Positions 11,160 to 22,886 are shown, counted from the first letter of the stretch. The stretch is 64,000 bases of DNA from Pardosa pseudoannulata (GCA_032207245.1 JAGEOH010000248.1:1-64000), one strand, 5' to 3'. Notes: generated by a model from the sequence alone, not told the origin. Made by a program: numbers and translations.

Positions 11160-13441
11160 TACAGTCTGTAAAAATATTTGACCACTCAAAATTTTGACAC
11201 TTTCTTAACAAAAAAAGAATTCAACTGAGGAAAGAAAAATTAGTTGGAAAATTTTTTAGTTGCACCCTACTTTGTTATATATGTTAGATTGAAATTCTTT
11301 GTTATACAAAGTAAAGATTGTTATCAAAAGGGGATGGGCACAACTAGATCATATAGTAGTCCTAAAAACAGAATTTAAACATTTTACAACTAATTGTTTT
11401 TGATTGACCCACAGCATTACATATGTTATATTAAAAATTTTCTTTACATAGCCTGCAGATTACAATCAAGTGAGATTAAGTAAAATAAGATATAATAAGA
11501 GTCCTAAATATAAGATTTCAACATTTTACAGCGAATCATTTTTAGCTATAGGCCATAGCATTAATAACTTTATATTGAAAATTTTTTTTAAATGAAATAA
11601 CGATTGCAATCAAAATGAGAATACATAACTAGGCTTTATAACAGTCCTAAATATAAAATATCAACCTTCTAGAGCTTGTTGTTTTTGAGTTATACAAGAT
11701 ACATACATAGGTACTACAGATGTCATAAGTAAACTAATTCAGGAATGGTCCAAATAGATATTTAAAATTTCCTTGTATGCATATACAGCCATAATACTAA
11801 AACTGGTGAAAAATCAGTCAATCATGGTCAAAATAAGTATTTTTGTTTAAATTTGAGCTATGAAATTTTTCTTGATTACAATACTTCTTTCACTTTGTAC
11901 AGGGAAAAGGAAGTAAAAAATTTTTAATATTCAAAAAGTTCCAATTTAAATCCTAAAACCTGATTTAAATTTTTAAAAATCTCATTAAAAAAAATTTTTT
12001 TTTTTCAGGGAAAAAAAATCAAGATTTTTAGACTTTCTAGATTATAAACCAGTTGCTGTACAGATCTAGTTAAACTCTGTCATTTGTCCAGTGTCATTTA
12101 AAAAAATTTCTTAATAGTTCTTCACTCTTACCATTGGTAATCTTAAGTCATTTTTTTTTTGAGAGGTGGAGGGGCTTGTATTGAATAATTGTGGAGGCTG
12201 AAAATAAGAACTTTGTGTAACTCCCCACCCTATTTTATAGGGTGCTATACAAGTGATTCTTTTTTCTTTATTCATCATCTTTATACCGGAAAAATGTGCT
12301 TTGTGATTATATATGTTTCATCAAAAAAAGATGCCACATTTAGGTTGGAAGTAGTGAAATATAAAACAGTAAATGGGATCCATGTTCTAAGTCTAAAATT
12401 CATCATTCTAAGATATTAGTACTGTTGTATTAAATAACAGTAATAGGAATGAAATTTAGATGCAATAATACCTCTGTTGAGTTAGGTATTTGCCCTTTTT
12501 CATTTTTTTCTTAAACTGTCATTATTATACATATATTGTGTGGGGATATCATGAATGAATGAAATCACCTTTAGGGCAGCTTCTGGAGGCGAGACAGTTC
12601 CAAGAGCCTTTACCAGAAATCTATTGTACCTAAACCCAAGACAACACAACTTCATAAGCATCTAAGAAAAAAGGCCATTGGCTGAAACAAACCTTAGTAG
12701 ACAGTAATATCCTACTGCTTTCAAGGCTCAAGAAGGTGACAACCAAAGTGCTCAAACCTAAAAGCTGAGAAAAACACAAAATGTGACAAGCAGTCTTCTC
12801 TAGATGGTAGCTATTATACAAGGGATCAGAACAAATCCCCATAAGTTAAGAGCCCTTATTAGGGCCCAATAACCAGTAAGACCAACTGTCATTTTCATGC
12901 CATTCCTGTTAAGCATCAAAAGTTCTTTATGGTATTTATTGGAGCAGTCATGATTGAGCTCTTTGGCTTGTTTGTAATACTACCCACTTTACTAGTTAGC
13001 ATACATGGTACTGTTACAGAGAGGGTAGTAAAAATTATTCCATGCATAATGCATATCTTGACTTTTGCTCTAAAATTTTGATAAAAAAAAATACTGCCTC
13101 TTCTAAATGAATTGAAATTTTTCTTGATTACAATATTTGTTTATTTTGCATGAGGAAAAAATGATAACAATTAGAAAATGAATGGAATATTTTGGTTTAT
13201 TAATAAACTTTCTCCTCAAAGTAAATTATCTGCAGTAGATGTGTAAAAAGTTTGGTTTTATTGATTTCAAAAAATCTTTAGACACAAAAAATATCTTTGT
13301 CCTATTTTTCTTTACTTAGCTGAATCAGCTCTAAAAAAATGTTTTCTTTTGCATATGTTAGTTGAAATTTGTATTATTGCTCTCTTTATTGCAATAATGT
13401 TGAAATTTTGAGTGGTCTTATAATTTTTTAATATAATGTAG
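11160..13441. mobile_element. candidate Tc1/mariner-type derivative with internal repeats
   Basis: The left end has AAAAATATTTGACCACTCAAA, and the right end reads AAAAATTATAAGACCACTC on the other strand. The interior has three successive copies (about 140-150 bases apart, near 11361, 11500 and 11645) of a segment that starts AGTCCTAAA and ends in a TTTTTGA/TTTTTAG motif. There is no intact transposase. The right-hand part includes a LINE fragment. Confidence 0.4.
12630..12842 (-). pseudogene. fragment of a non-LTR retrotransposon C-terminus
   Basis: The minus-strand frame contains DPLYNSYHLEKTACHILCF, close to the Cys/His cluster after the reverse transcriptase or RNase H domain of I/Jockey-type LINEs (usually D-P-x-C-x-x-C, then E-T-x-x-H-I-L-C). 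Two of the usual cysteines are replaced, and stops lie upstream. The segment is more GC-rich than its surroundings. Confidence 0.45.
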
Positions 13442-13858
13442 CTATATGTGTATAAATATATACATATACAGAGAGACTGGAGGATTTACTACCAGTGCAA
13501 CAAACTGACAGGAGATGCACAAAGATGAATTGGAATTGTATAACAATGAACAGTTGTAAATGCTTTCATCATCTGATACAGTGTATGTAAGATAGATCAC
13601 ATGAACTGTGGTTTAACTGGAAGTTTTATGAATTGGTTTGTTGAGTGAAAGTAAACAAACATTGATATGCTGAATGTACATGTGGAAACATAAAGGAAGG
13701 CAGTGTAGAATGGTCACTTATAGACTTGCAGTGGTAGCCCTTGATGTTTATCAGACCCATGACAAGAGCCTTTAAAGGTGACTCTCTGATTACTCTAGTT
13801 CTTACTACAGTATCGCTCCAGCCATTCCATTAATATATGATGTTTCCTACATGTTGAA

Positions 13859-14043
13859 GCTAAACAATGGCCAAATGGTTAGAGTGCTGATCTTTGGTAC
13901 TGAAATTTGTGGGTTTGAAACCCACTGTGCTATGGATGTTCATAGCTATTCAGAATCAGCTTTAAGCAGTAGGTCCCAGTCTCATTAACCTTTGTGTTGC
14001 AAAAGACTACTGTAGCACTCTAAACCAAATTAAACCAACCTAT
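13859..14043 (+). repeat. tRNA-derived SINE
   Basis: The head is ATGGCCAAATGGTTAGAGTG, with a damaged B box, the family body, and a tail ending AAACCAAATTAAACC. ATGTTGAA occurs on both sides (13851-13858 and about 14044-14051), a possible short target-site duplication. Confidence 0.75.
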
Positions 14044-14237
14044 ATGTTGAATTCACTAGTCTAGTATTAAACCATAATAAACCAGTTTGAAAATGCTAGC
14101 ATCCAGTGAGATAGTCTCTGACATGACCGATCCTTGAATTTGCTGTACTGCATGATGAAAGCATTTTTGACTCTGTGTTCTTATGAGATTTCAAATCTGC
14201 TTTGTGTCCTGTAAGTTTGTCATACTGCTGGTGAATC

Positions 14238-14241
<4 letters not shown>

Positions 14242-14281
<40 letters not shown>
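14242..14281. repeat. TA microsatellite
   Basis: About 40 bases of alternating TA. Confidence 0.95.
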
Positions 14282-14286
<5 letters not shown>

Positions 14287-15019
14287 AAATATGGATTAAA
14301 ATGTACTTATACATTGTGACAACATTTGTGCTGTGATAGCATACAGGTTATTACTATCTTAAATGCTACAAAGTTGTTAGCAATGAATGTTAGAGGATGT
14401 GTCAATGGAAATTAAATTTCTTGCTTTTTGATACTTTAGGAGCTTTCATGAAAAGCTTCTTGCAAATTTCTGACTTCTAAATTCCACTACTGCTTCTGTT
14501 TTGTGCAGCCTTGTAACTATTTTTTATTTGTATGTATGTCATGTGGAATGTAAAATATTGGATAATGGTAATGTCAAGAAAGAGAAAAGAGTCATTTATT
14601 GACACCAACTCCACAATAGAAATGAACATGTGACATAAACTGGAGCTCCTGTCAGATTTTCCTCAATACCTCTAAAATAGCTGCTCAGAACTGAATTAAA
14701 TAAATTTTATTATGGTTTCTTCAATATGACACAATATGTGTATCAAATTTGTCACCAGTTAGTACAGCTATGTGGATTTATAAAGCAAACATTTTTGAAT
14801 TTTCATTTTTATATAGTAGGGTTTAGCATCAGAAAACTATTTATTTATTTAAAATTATTCAATAACTCTAAGTTGAACGATGTGTCATAACAAAAGTTTT
14901 AAAATATCTTTTCCAAATTAATTAACCTTGTACAAATACAAAATGTATTCGTTATTCAGATTTATTTTGAAAATTTTGTTTTGATATCAATTTCATTTTC
15001 ACTCTTTCATTTCTTATAG

Positions 15020-15069
15020 AATCTTGTAATGAATCCAAAGGCAACATTCAAGGATTAAATTGCTATTGA
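15020..15069 (+). CDS. candidate terminal exon of gene 1
   Basis: The acceptor is TTTCTTATAG|AA. It accepts the phase-1 end of the exon at 7272 and encodes a short hydrophilic tail (SCNESKGNIQGLNCY) before TGA at 15067-15069. An AATAAA lies 117 bases after the stop. No other frame is open. The competing candidate at 16205 also fits. Confidence 0.45.
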
Positions 15070-15185
15070 ATGGTAATTCTTTGAATTTTTTTTCTTTTAA
15101 TTTGTTTTATGAATTTTTTATCATTATTTTAAACATTATTTTTGTAAAATAATATAAGTTAGAATGTCCTAAATTTACATTAAGT

Positions 15186-15191
15186 AATAAA
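15186..15191 (+). terminator. AATAAA polyadenylation signal, gene 1 candidate
   Basis: AATAAA follows the candidate stop codon at 15067. The Tigger element begins 49 bases later. In so AT-rich a region this hexamer can occur by chance. Confidence 0.35.
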
Positions 15192-15239
15192 ACTTTGAAG
15201 TCATTGTAAATAATACGAGAGTTAATATTTTTTTTAATA

Positions 15240-16118
15240 CAGTTGGCTCTCTGTTTAATGATGTTTAATCTCTACTTAACAACAATCTCTTTAATGATGC
15301 TATTTTACAGTCCCAGCTTCTCCAACACAAGATAATTTCTAAAGACAACATTGTTTCTGTTTAACAACCATTATTTTTTTTTCTCATGATAAATTTATGC
15401 TTCAACTTATTTGCTGCAGAAGAACCTTCTGAAAAAAAAAACAAGCTTGTTCTCATTAACAAACTTGGAATTTCCTTAGTGTTTGCTGTATGGCAACCAT
15501 AGGTTCGTTTCTATGAAGAAAAAAAAAACATGGTCGAGGAGAAGAGATTATTTAAGGCCTGTACAATAGCAGTCCTTTACTCATTACTTATGGGAAGACA
15601 ATCTTTGGTTATGTGTTTATGTTTAAAGAATTCATGTCTGAAGAGTGGGAAAAAAGTATTAGAAAATAAAAAGTTCAATTTAAGCTAACAGAGTCTGTTC
15701 TTAAAGACATTTTGGCTAGCAAAGAGAAAATTTTTTGAAGCAGCACTAAAATTTCATTTGGGATCCAAATTGAAATGTCAGAAAATTCAATACAGGTAAT
15801 CAGAAGAGTTTGATAAGGCACTCTTGCAATCTTTTCATCAAGCAAGAACATCAAACTTTCTAATTTCTGGAGTGATATTTAAAGAAAATGCTACTATTCT
15901 GGCAGAAAAGTTTGGAATTCAAAATAAAATAATTTGATAAAAAAAAATAACATTTTTTGACATGTGAATATATTAAGAGATATATTGACAATCCTAAACC
16001 TGTAAAATATAAAGCGAAACAACATTATTTTTTTCATACATATTCTGTTTAAGGCTAATCTCTACTTAAGGATAATTTCTCATGGTTCCTTAAAAGTTAT
16101 TAAACAGAGAGCTGACTG
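15240..16118 (+). mobile_element. Tigger/pogo-type DNA transposon, internally deleted
   Basis: The terminal inverted repeats are CAGTTGGCTCTCTGTTTAA and, on the other strand, CAGTCAGCTCTCTGTTTAA, flanked by TA on both sides (15238-15239 and 16119-16120). The interior is about 880 bases, far shorter than a full element. Around 15790-15925 the plus strand retains a CENP-B-type DNA-binding segment (KALLQSFHQARTSNFLISGV, then ENATILAEKFGIQN). The catalytic region is missing, so the copy is non-autonomous. Confidence 0.8.
15790..15925 (+). pseudogene. remnant of Tigger transposase DNA-binding domain
   Basis: The translated stretch around KALLQSFHQARTSNFLISGV matches the second helix-turn-helix of CENP-B/Tigger transposases, in which a W-F-x-Q-x-R motif is followed by P-I/V-S-G. 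No open reading frame covers it, and stop codons occur close by. Confidence 0.6.
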
Positions 16119-16204
16119 TATTATGGTATATAATAGCTCATTTTCTATTCACATTTGTTTATCATTTTTATTCTTAATGCTACTGTTTTTATGTATGCAC
16201 ATAG

Positions 16205-16233
16205 GTTTATCTAAAGAAGAAAATGCAGTTTAG
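16205..16233 (+). CDS. alternative candidate terminal exon of gene 1
   Basis: The acceptor ATGCACATAG|GT accepts phase 1 and encodes LSKEENAV before TAG. It is very short and has no nearby polyA signal (the nearest AATAAA is about 730 bases on). Kept as an alternative to the exon at 15020. Confidence 0.25.
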
Positions 16234-16993
16234 ATGCTGAGTACACTATTTCTTGTATCCTGAGTATCTGAAGATATTGTGTTATGCATAAATCTTTAGA
16301 AAAGCCGTTTCCTATTGGCACTAAAGGTTTCCAAAAGAAATTTCAGTTTTCTATTGTCTCGATGAGACAGTTATTTGATATTGTCTGCAGAAAATGTTGA
16401 AACAGTATTTAATGTTACCTGAAAAGACTGCTTTTGCCATGTTTCATTTGATTTTAGTTAATGAACATGGTATAGAAAGTCTCAATGAGACTATGAATAT
16501 GGCTAAAAGAATTTGAAAAAATTGCATGTTTTAAATGTATTAAGTGAATTTTTTTTCACTTATTTAATGCCCTTGAAAGGCAGCGCCTGTTGTATGTGTA
16601 GTAATTTTATAAATGTTTATGTATGTGAGAAGTATCAATCTTACTGAAATGAATGATTTCATGCTGTAGTTTCTGATATTCAGATTAGCATATAAACTTA
16701 TTTAAATCTCTCACAAATTAAGGGCTGTGACAGTAACAAACATTTTATTTCTGATGAAATATCTATATATTATATAAATTTGGAAAATGTTAATTCCACT
16801 CTAAAAGATGTGAATTAGAAAATTATATATTTCTGTTGAAAATCCAGAATTAATATATTATTAATCTGGATTGTTTGTTAAAAATGTACAGTCAAAATTT
16901 ATTTTATTTGTAATTATGTTGGGTATTTATTTTGTGTATGACTTTTTTTATTGTATAAAAATAAAAATATGATATAGCATTTTACATGTTTCC

Positions 16994-17095
16994 TAACAGC
17001 ACACAGGATTTTTTTTTTTTTTTTCAACATCTTGACAACATCTAGAATGTCATGAGGATATCAATGGGTTATCCAGTAGAACTTGTGTGCTGTTA
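16994..17095. repeat. about 100-bp unit with 12-bp perfect inverted ends
   Basis: TAACAGCACACA at 16994-17005 is exactly inverted at 17084-17095. The interior begins with a T run. It could be a very small inverted-repeat transposon derivative or a folded structure. Confidence 0.4.
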
Positions 17096-18200
17096 TGGTT
17101 ATGATTTCAAATTTCTAAAGGGTATTCTCTCAAATATTCTCAGCTCAGATTTTATGTGATTGATGTCATCAAGAAAGCTTTAAAATTTGTTATGTTGATT
17201 GGGGTTCAAAGATGAACAGAAGTGTGATTTTAGACAAAAATTGATTTAATTTAATTTTATCTTTGTGATCAAAACTCATTGAAAGATGTCCGTTTGGGAT
17301 GAATTTCAAAGTTTCACTAGTGTGTGAGCAAGTCTTATTTTTCTTTGTTGTCATATTTATTTGCTTGTTCTTATTGTTTTTATTGTATATGACCGAGACT
17401 TTAAACATGTCTGATTTTTTTTTCTTTCAAGACCATTTAAATAGTTATATTATTTTTACAATTGTTATGACTACTATTATCATCTTTTCACTGAATTTTT
17501 AAAATACTCAAATTGTTAACATTTAGTATTTTCATTATTACATGGTGCTCAATATTTTATAATTTATGTATTGCAAGTAGTTGCATTCTTTGTTGCTTTA
17601 AAACTCCAATGATACATGTGTGATATGAAAATGCTGACATATTTGAAAAGAAAGATGCTGTAAAACATTGTATACTTATGCATATATTGACAGAATTGAT
17701 TACTAGAATAGTTTCTAATCTCTTAAGCCTCACCAGAATTAGATTTTTTTTTCTCACTTAATTTTCAGTATGATACTCAAATTAGTCTCAAAATTTACAT
17801 GTTTGATATAATTGATCTTTGTGTACCTTACCCTTCCTATTTATTAAGGTAATAAAAACTTTATAATTGAATATCTCTTTGATTCCTTTTATTTTTTGTG
17901 ATATTTATTCAAGTGCACACAGTTTGAGTCCAAATCAATAATGCAGTTTTTGATTTTTTATTATTTTTATTTATTAATTAAAAGAATTTTAATGGTTACA
18001 AAAAATTTATTATTCATAAAAGTAATTAAGAGAAAATACAAAACAATGATTAGGTTATAAAAAAATTGCAATTTTAGTTTGGCCATTGTATATTCAGTAA
18101 TTGCATACAAAAATTTAGAAACAGGCATAAGTTCAACAAGTTACTAGAATGGGGAATTGTTTGTCTTTCCTTTATAACAGAATGTATTTGGGAAACATTG
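17096..18200. other. AT-rich non-coding stretch
   Basis: Nothing recognised. Short open frames here are compositional, with runs of Phe, Ile and Leu. Confidence 0.5.
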
Positions 18201-18910
18201 TTAACTTTTTTTTCCTACATTGTTCATGAGTGCATGAAGCAATTCATAGCTTGGTAAACAGCTTACTAGTTTAGAACTTCCTTCATTTTTCATAAACCCT
18301 AAACACCATGCAACCACTCTAAGAATCTTAAAATATGCCAAGCAGTTAATAGTATCAGGATTTTCTGGGTTTTGTTCAAAGGGACTAAGTTTATTAGACA
18401 TATCCTACAATTCTTGTGAATAAATCTCTTTTTCTTCTATAGGTTCAATATTGCTAAGCCCAGTTTCTTTTTATTTATGAAAAAAATGATGGAACAATCT
18501 ACCATATATTTCACCCTTCAATTTTGCCTCCACACCATTTGAAAGTCTATTAGCAGGACCTTTCTTTAAGAAGACATGTTCCAGTATTTTTATAATTCCA
18601 GCAATAATGAGTTAAAATCCTGGTATTATTTCTGGAAAATTCTCCTTCAATAATTGGGTTATGGTAACATGATTTTTCACAATTCATTTTAACTGAGATA
18701 GTTCTTTTGTAATCCAGAAGCATCCATTACTTTCTTCAGTGGTTTTGCTAAAAGAACCACACTATATTATTGTGGTTTCCTTTTCTGGACCAATTTTGGA
18801 TTTACTGAGAAGTAGACTAATTATATTTTTTCTCTTGCAATTTCTATAACGAAGATAAACTACTGATCCATATGTTTATTTTGCTGCATCTGAAAATCCA
18901 TGGTGTTGAA
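18201..18910 (-). pseudogene. decayed BEL/Pao polymerase fragment
   Basis: On the minus strand, 18760-18905 translates around HGFSDAAK, TYGSVVYLRYRN and LLLSKSKIGPEKETTI. These match the RNase H-like part of BEL/Pao polymerases (F-S/C-D-A-S, Y-G-A-V-V-Y, S-K-S-R-V-A-P). Further along, GPANRLSNGVEAKL and the frame ending at 18201 (KLSPFEQN, FKILRVVAWCLGFMKN) fit the linker before the integrase. Many stops and shifts interrupt it, and no LTR is visible. Confidence 0.6.
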
Positions 18911-19065
18911 TTATCACAACAAAATTCATAAACATGGAAAGCAGCATTTTAATTCTTTTAAGTTTCAAACAGTTTTTTATTCAAATTTCTGATGGTTTTT
19001 GTTATTAGGTTAATAATAAAATGTGGACTGTAGTTTATTTTTTCTGTATGTGGTTTTTATTTTAT

Positions 19066-19205
19066 AGCTCGCAATATATAGCCCTCTGAGTAGAACACAT
19101 CGGGTGAAAAAAGTCTCGAATAAATTTGCTAGCTCTTTACTGTGTCAGTGTCCAAAGCGGTTCAATGCATTTTTCCTTCCCCCTTTTTTCGGCTGAAATG
19201 GAATA
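19066..19205 (+). repeat. dispersed repeat shared with 46101-46225
   Basis: About 140 bases match a second copy in the same orientation, including GCTCTTTACTGTGTC and TGCATTTTTCCTTCCCCC. There is no coding potential and the class is unknown. Confidence 0.7.
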
Positions 19206-19514
19206 TGAGATAATGAATGGGGAAAAATAATAAACATTTGTCTCAACTTGAGTAATAACATTTAATTTTAACACTGGTTTAAAAATACGTAATATCGTAC
19301 ATAACGTAAAAGATTAATGAGGTAAAAAAAATTTTAAGTAGTTTCAAACCATACCACTGCAAAAATCTGTTCCTTTTAAATTATTAAAATTCTAATTACG
19401 CTACAAGAAATAAAAATAAACATGAGATATATAGTCCAAGGATTGCAAAATTCAAAATACAATGAACCAAAATATAAGTGCTTATATCATATAATTAGGT
19501 TTTTATATTCTCAC

Positions 19515-19611
19515 CTTCATAGTCCTTAGGATTTGGAGGATGAAGCATAGTATTACATTGCGGAATAGATGAATGGAAAGATCTATAAACACTGCGAAAT
19601 AGAGCAGCCAT
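19515..19611 (-). CDS. first coding exon of an unidentified gene, probable mitochondrial presequence
   Basis: On the minus strand, a strong start context (CAAGATGGCTGC) opens a frame MAALFRSVYRSFHSSIPQCN followed by TMLHPPNPKDYE. It ends in phase 1 at a consensus donor (GAAG|GTGAGA). The N-terminus is rich in Arg, Ser and hydrophobic residues and lacks acidic ones, as in mitochondrial targeting signals. I cannot name the protein and found no further exon on this strand down to 15 kb. The gene may be split by a long intron or have lost its remainder. Confidence 0.6.
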
Positions 19612-20921
19612 CTTGCATAGACATGACCGTTCTGAAGTTTAAATAACTTATCTGCTGCTGCATAATTTTTCTTTACCACAACTTACTACTTTTAATTTTT
19701 CTAGCTCAACTATTTTTACTCAAAATAATATCTTAATAATTTTTATGATGAAGTAAAACTCATACTCAACTAGAATTGATATTTAATATATCTTTTAATT
19801 AATCGAAAATCCCATATAAAAAGTTTTTCTTTAATTGTTATGACTTAACAATTAACGTTATTGTCTGAAACAAAACTAATTTTTGATTGAAATTTGATTT
19901 AAGAATAAATCCAAATTTCAAAAGAAAAACACTACAACTAAGAAATTAATTTGTTGCCAAGCAACAAAACACAAGGATTTGGTATGTTTGAAAACAATAG
20001 GGATTTGAGGGGGGATTTCATATTTTTAGCTCCAGCCCTCAGAACCAGTATTTCAGGACATCATTACAGAGACTGGGTTGTTTTAAGTTTTATGCATTTG
20101 TTTCTATGTTTTAATTGGTATCATTTATTTCTGTCTAACTACTCTCAAATCTTTCCAAGATCTACCAACACAGCTTTTAGTAGCGAGTAAGTTCAAGATG
20201 TGCTCAGCTGAGTGAATGAAATGAAGAAGGTTTCTGTAGATAGAGCAAATATAAAACCTTCACAGACAAAAACTTCAAACATGAAGCATTGCCACTAAGA
20301 CCAAAAAAAGTAAGCAGGGTTTAAAACTTTTAACTTTTCGTTTCCTTTATCATTTCTTTTATTTTGTTTATTTCAAGATGTGACTTAAATAAGAATCACA
20401 GAGTAATAATAATACAGAAAAAATATTTTTTTGCTCTGGGATAAGAAAAATCTTTTAATTTTTTATGTTACCCTCTTAAAGAATTACTTTTGTTAATGCC
20501 TAAAATATTGTAAATTTATGATTTGATAAGTCACTTGGCAGTAATTTCTCATTTTTCTTATAAGCTGTATCCTAGTTTAGTGTGCATACCAAGTGCTGAT
20601 AATAATTACCAGATTCTAGAACACAGTTTTCTGTCAACTCTTGCTCTTTGAAATTAATTATCATTTCCACAACTATTCCCCAATTTTCTGTCACCATTAT
20701 TTAAATTATTATTCTACCATTTTTGTTGTTCAATATAGCACTAAGTTTTATTACCTAAATAATTTCTTATTTCATGTTATGTTCTCCTATGTTTTTCTTT
20801 TAAATAAAGCCCAACATTTGACCAACATTGTCCATTTTGACTGTGCTCTTGTTAATTTTAGGTCACTTTATAAAATTTAATTTTTTCTTAAGTATTTCAC
20901 AAACTATTTTTCTAATTAAGG
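19612..20921. promoter_or_regulatory. divergent intergenic interval, possible bidirectional promoter
   Basis: The minus-strand start codon at 19611 and the plus-strand start codon at 20922 face away from each other across 1.3 kb. Around 20215-20308 is a possible plus-strand 5' untranslated exon ending in a good donor (AAAAAAA|GTAAGC). No clear TATA or initiator element was identified. Confidence 0.35.
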
Positions 20922-20944
20922 ATGGCTTCTACAGATGTTTTAAG
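20922..20944 (+). CDS. gene 2 first coding exon
   Basis: The acceptor TCTAATTAAG|G lies one base before ATG. The frame is MASTDVL plus AG, ending at AAG|GTATAA. The two leftover bases join the first base of the a exon (22776 or 34855) to make Arg, exactly the phase required. This exon lies just left of the duplicated unit and so exists once. Confidence 0.6.
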
Positions 20945-21817
20945 GTATAACTGAGTTTTTTAGAAATTTAAGGAATGAGGAGAAATTGGCTATTCTGTAT
21001 TGGTACATGAGTGTTCATTTACTTGCCAGGATTTATCAGTATCCTACATACTTATCCCCATGCACCTTGTAGATAAAAAAGACTCAACTGATGTATGTAT
21101 ATGGGAATGTCATAAGATTGAAGTGAATGAGCATCAGGATAAAAGATCAGTGAGAAAGGGAAGTTGGTTTGAATTGAGTTATTTGGGTCTCTACTAAATT
21201 TTAATGCTAACTTATATGTGGGCTGATAAATTGCCTAGTGATTATATTGCGCACAAGCTTAAAATATGTAAAAGTTCCATAACTGATTAGTTTAGTTTTT
21301 CTAGGGAAGTTCTATTGATTTTGTTCTAAATTCTTATTCTAAAATTAGAGGGAGGGCATCATTATTGAAATTGACGAAAGTAAATTTGAGATGCATAAGT
21401 ATAATAATACATTTTTGGTTCAATAAACAAAACAAAAATGCATTTAAATACATTAAAATCTCAAGTTTGCTTTTGTATTCATTTTACCAACATTTCAAGC
21501 TCTCTTTGTCCAAAATATGCGTCTAAATCATGTATAAATACAAGACAAAACACAAATCGTAAACATCACTTGTCGATATTTTGGCAATCACTTGAACAAA
21601 AATATAGCAAAAACATGGCATCTGATCCACAGAACTGGGATTCAGCGTTCTTTTATTATACATAAACTTTGTATAAATGAAGACAACTTCTTTCAGGTTT
21701 TTTCTTTTCTTTTCATATTTTGAAAGTTGTACAATCTTTAATATTTTACTAGCATTTCATAATTGAAAACATTAATTAGTATATATCATACAGATTTGTT
21801 TGTCATGACAAAAGAAA

Positions 21818-21996
21818 GCCGAATGATGGCCGATTGGTTAGAGTGCTGGCCTTTGGTACCTGAGTTTGTGGGTTCGAATCCCATTGTGGCATGGATGTTC
21901 TTAGCCGTTCGGAATCGACTTTAAACTGTAGGTCACAGTCTGATTAGCCCTCATGTTGCAAAAAGTAGACCATAGCAGTCCAAACCAAACCAAACC
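21818..21996 (+). repeat. tRNA-derived SINE with 13-bp target duplication
   Basis: The head is GATGGCCGATTGGTTAGAGTG with B box GGTTCGAATCC, then the family body and a CCAAACCAAACCAAACC tail. ATGACAAAAGAAA flanks it on both sides (21805-21817 and 21997-22009). It was inserted before the tandem duplication, because the same copy is in unit 2. Confidence 0.9.
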
Positions 21997-22775
21997 ATGA
22001 CAAAAGAAACTTTATAAATATTTTTCTCAGAAATGTTAAGCTGTTTATGCTAACAAATTTTTACCTATAAACTAAACATTACTAAAAGTATGTTCTCAGA
22101 ACTTACTAAAATCATAATTTGATAAGTACTAATAGTTAGTACTTATTGAAATATATTATAATGTAATCACATAAGATAAGAACAGTGAATCTTTTATAAT
22201 GATAATTAATAGTATAAGAATTTTTAAATGTTTGATGATTTTTTAATTTTAAAGGCTTACATACAGCATAGCATAATAAACATATGTGAAATATGTTTCT
22301 ATAACATATTTTTTTATTAAATTTTATGTATGAATTTATATAATTGTATCCCATGGTATCACTTTTATGAATTAAGCATAAAAAATTAAGATATGTATAT
22401 AATTGAAAATCAGAATATTTTTCTTTAATTATTTTAGAAATATATTTAAAACTTTTCTATAGATTGGGTGTAAATTTAATATCCCGCAGAATTAATTTGT
22501 TAACAGTTCACTAAATGTATACAAAAACATTTTATATGAGTCATTCAAAAGCCAATGCAAAAATAAAATGAAAAAGGTAATGCTTCTTAATACATTAATT
22601 TCTTTCTTTCTTTTTTCTTTTCTTTAAAAAAAATATTGAAAATTTCAATGGTAAATAATAAATTATTGCTGCAAGAACAAGTATATTCTTATGTGTATAT
22701 TTCTACATTTTTAAATTTATGCTTATTTATGTATTAATTTTCTAATCATATTAAATGTGCACTTTTGAATTTCAG

Positions 22776-22886
22776 AAACAATGACATCTGCCTTACAGAT
22801 TCTGATTGTATGGTAGAATCACAAGCACAGTACATTGAAAATTTGCAGCAACAAATTTATATATTACAAAATGAAGTTGGCTATTT
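22776..22886 (+). CDS. gene 2 a exon, copy in unit 1
   Basis: The acceptor is GAATTTCAG|A. The frame reads NNDICLTDSDCMVESQAQYI and then ENLQQQIYILQNEVGYL, a regular heptad-like coiled coil. It is 111 bases long, entering with one base and leaving with two (TT), followed at once by ATATCCTTTT. Its partner at 34855 differs at only two bases by eye, changing Cys to Tyr and Gln to Glu. The Glu form (ILENEVGYL) looks more like a conserved heptad, so this copy may be the degrading one. Confidence 0.6.

Larger units (their letters stand above)
7375..15019 (+). other. long last intron of gene 1
   Basis: About 7.6 kb without a convincing exon. It holds three SINE copies (8471, 10300, 13859), an inverted-end element at 8686-9540, a larger one at 11160-13441 and several microsatellites. 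Otherwise it is AT-rich with nothing recognised. Confidence 0.5.
139..15191 (+). other. gene 1: unrecognised multi-exon gene, 3' part only
   Basis: Exons at 139-262, 344-419, 1386-1490, 5941-6069 and 7272-7374 have AG acceptors and GT donors, and their reading phases connect without a stop (GG|G, then phase 0 three times, ending in phase 1). The 5' end lies outside the window. The product is acidic and partly helical towards its C-terminus (EINEIEQQWLEVLKQEEED). I do not recognise the family. Two candidate terminal exons (15020 and 16205) both accept the final phase. Reading straight through the last donor would also stop within three codons. The introns hold many transposon remnants. Confidence 0.7.

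Noticed and set aside
10952..11185. Open frames with Thr-His or Val-Cys repeats
   Set aside because: They are translations of the GT microsatellite.
21818..21895. tRNA-like sequences at the heads of the repeats (A and B boxes)
   Set aside because: They are followed by a constant non-tRNA body and a CCAAA tail, flanked by target duplications, and do not end in a paired acceptor stem. They are SINE heads, not tRNA genes.
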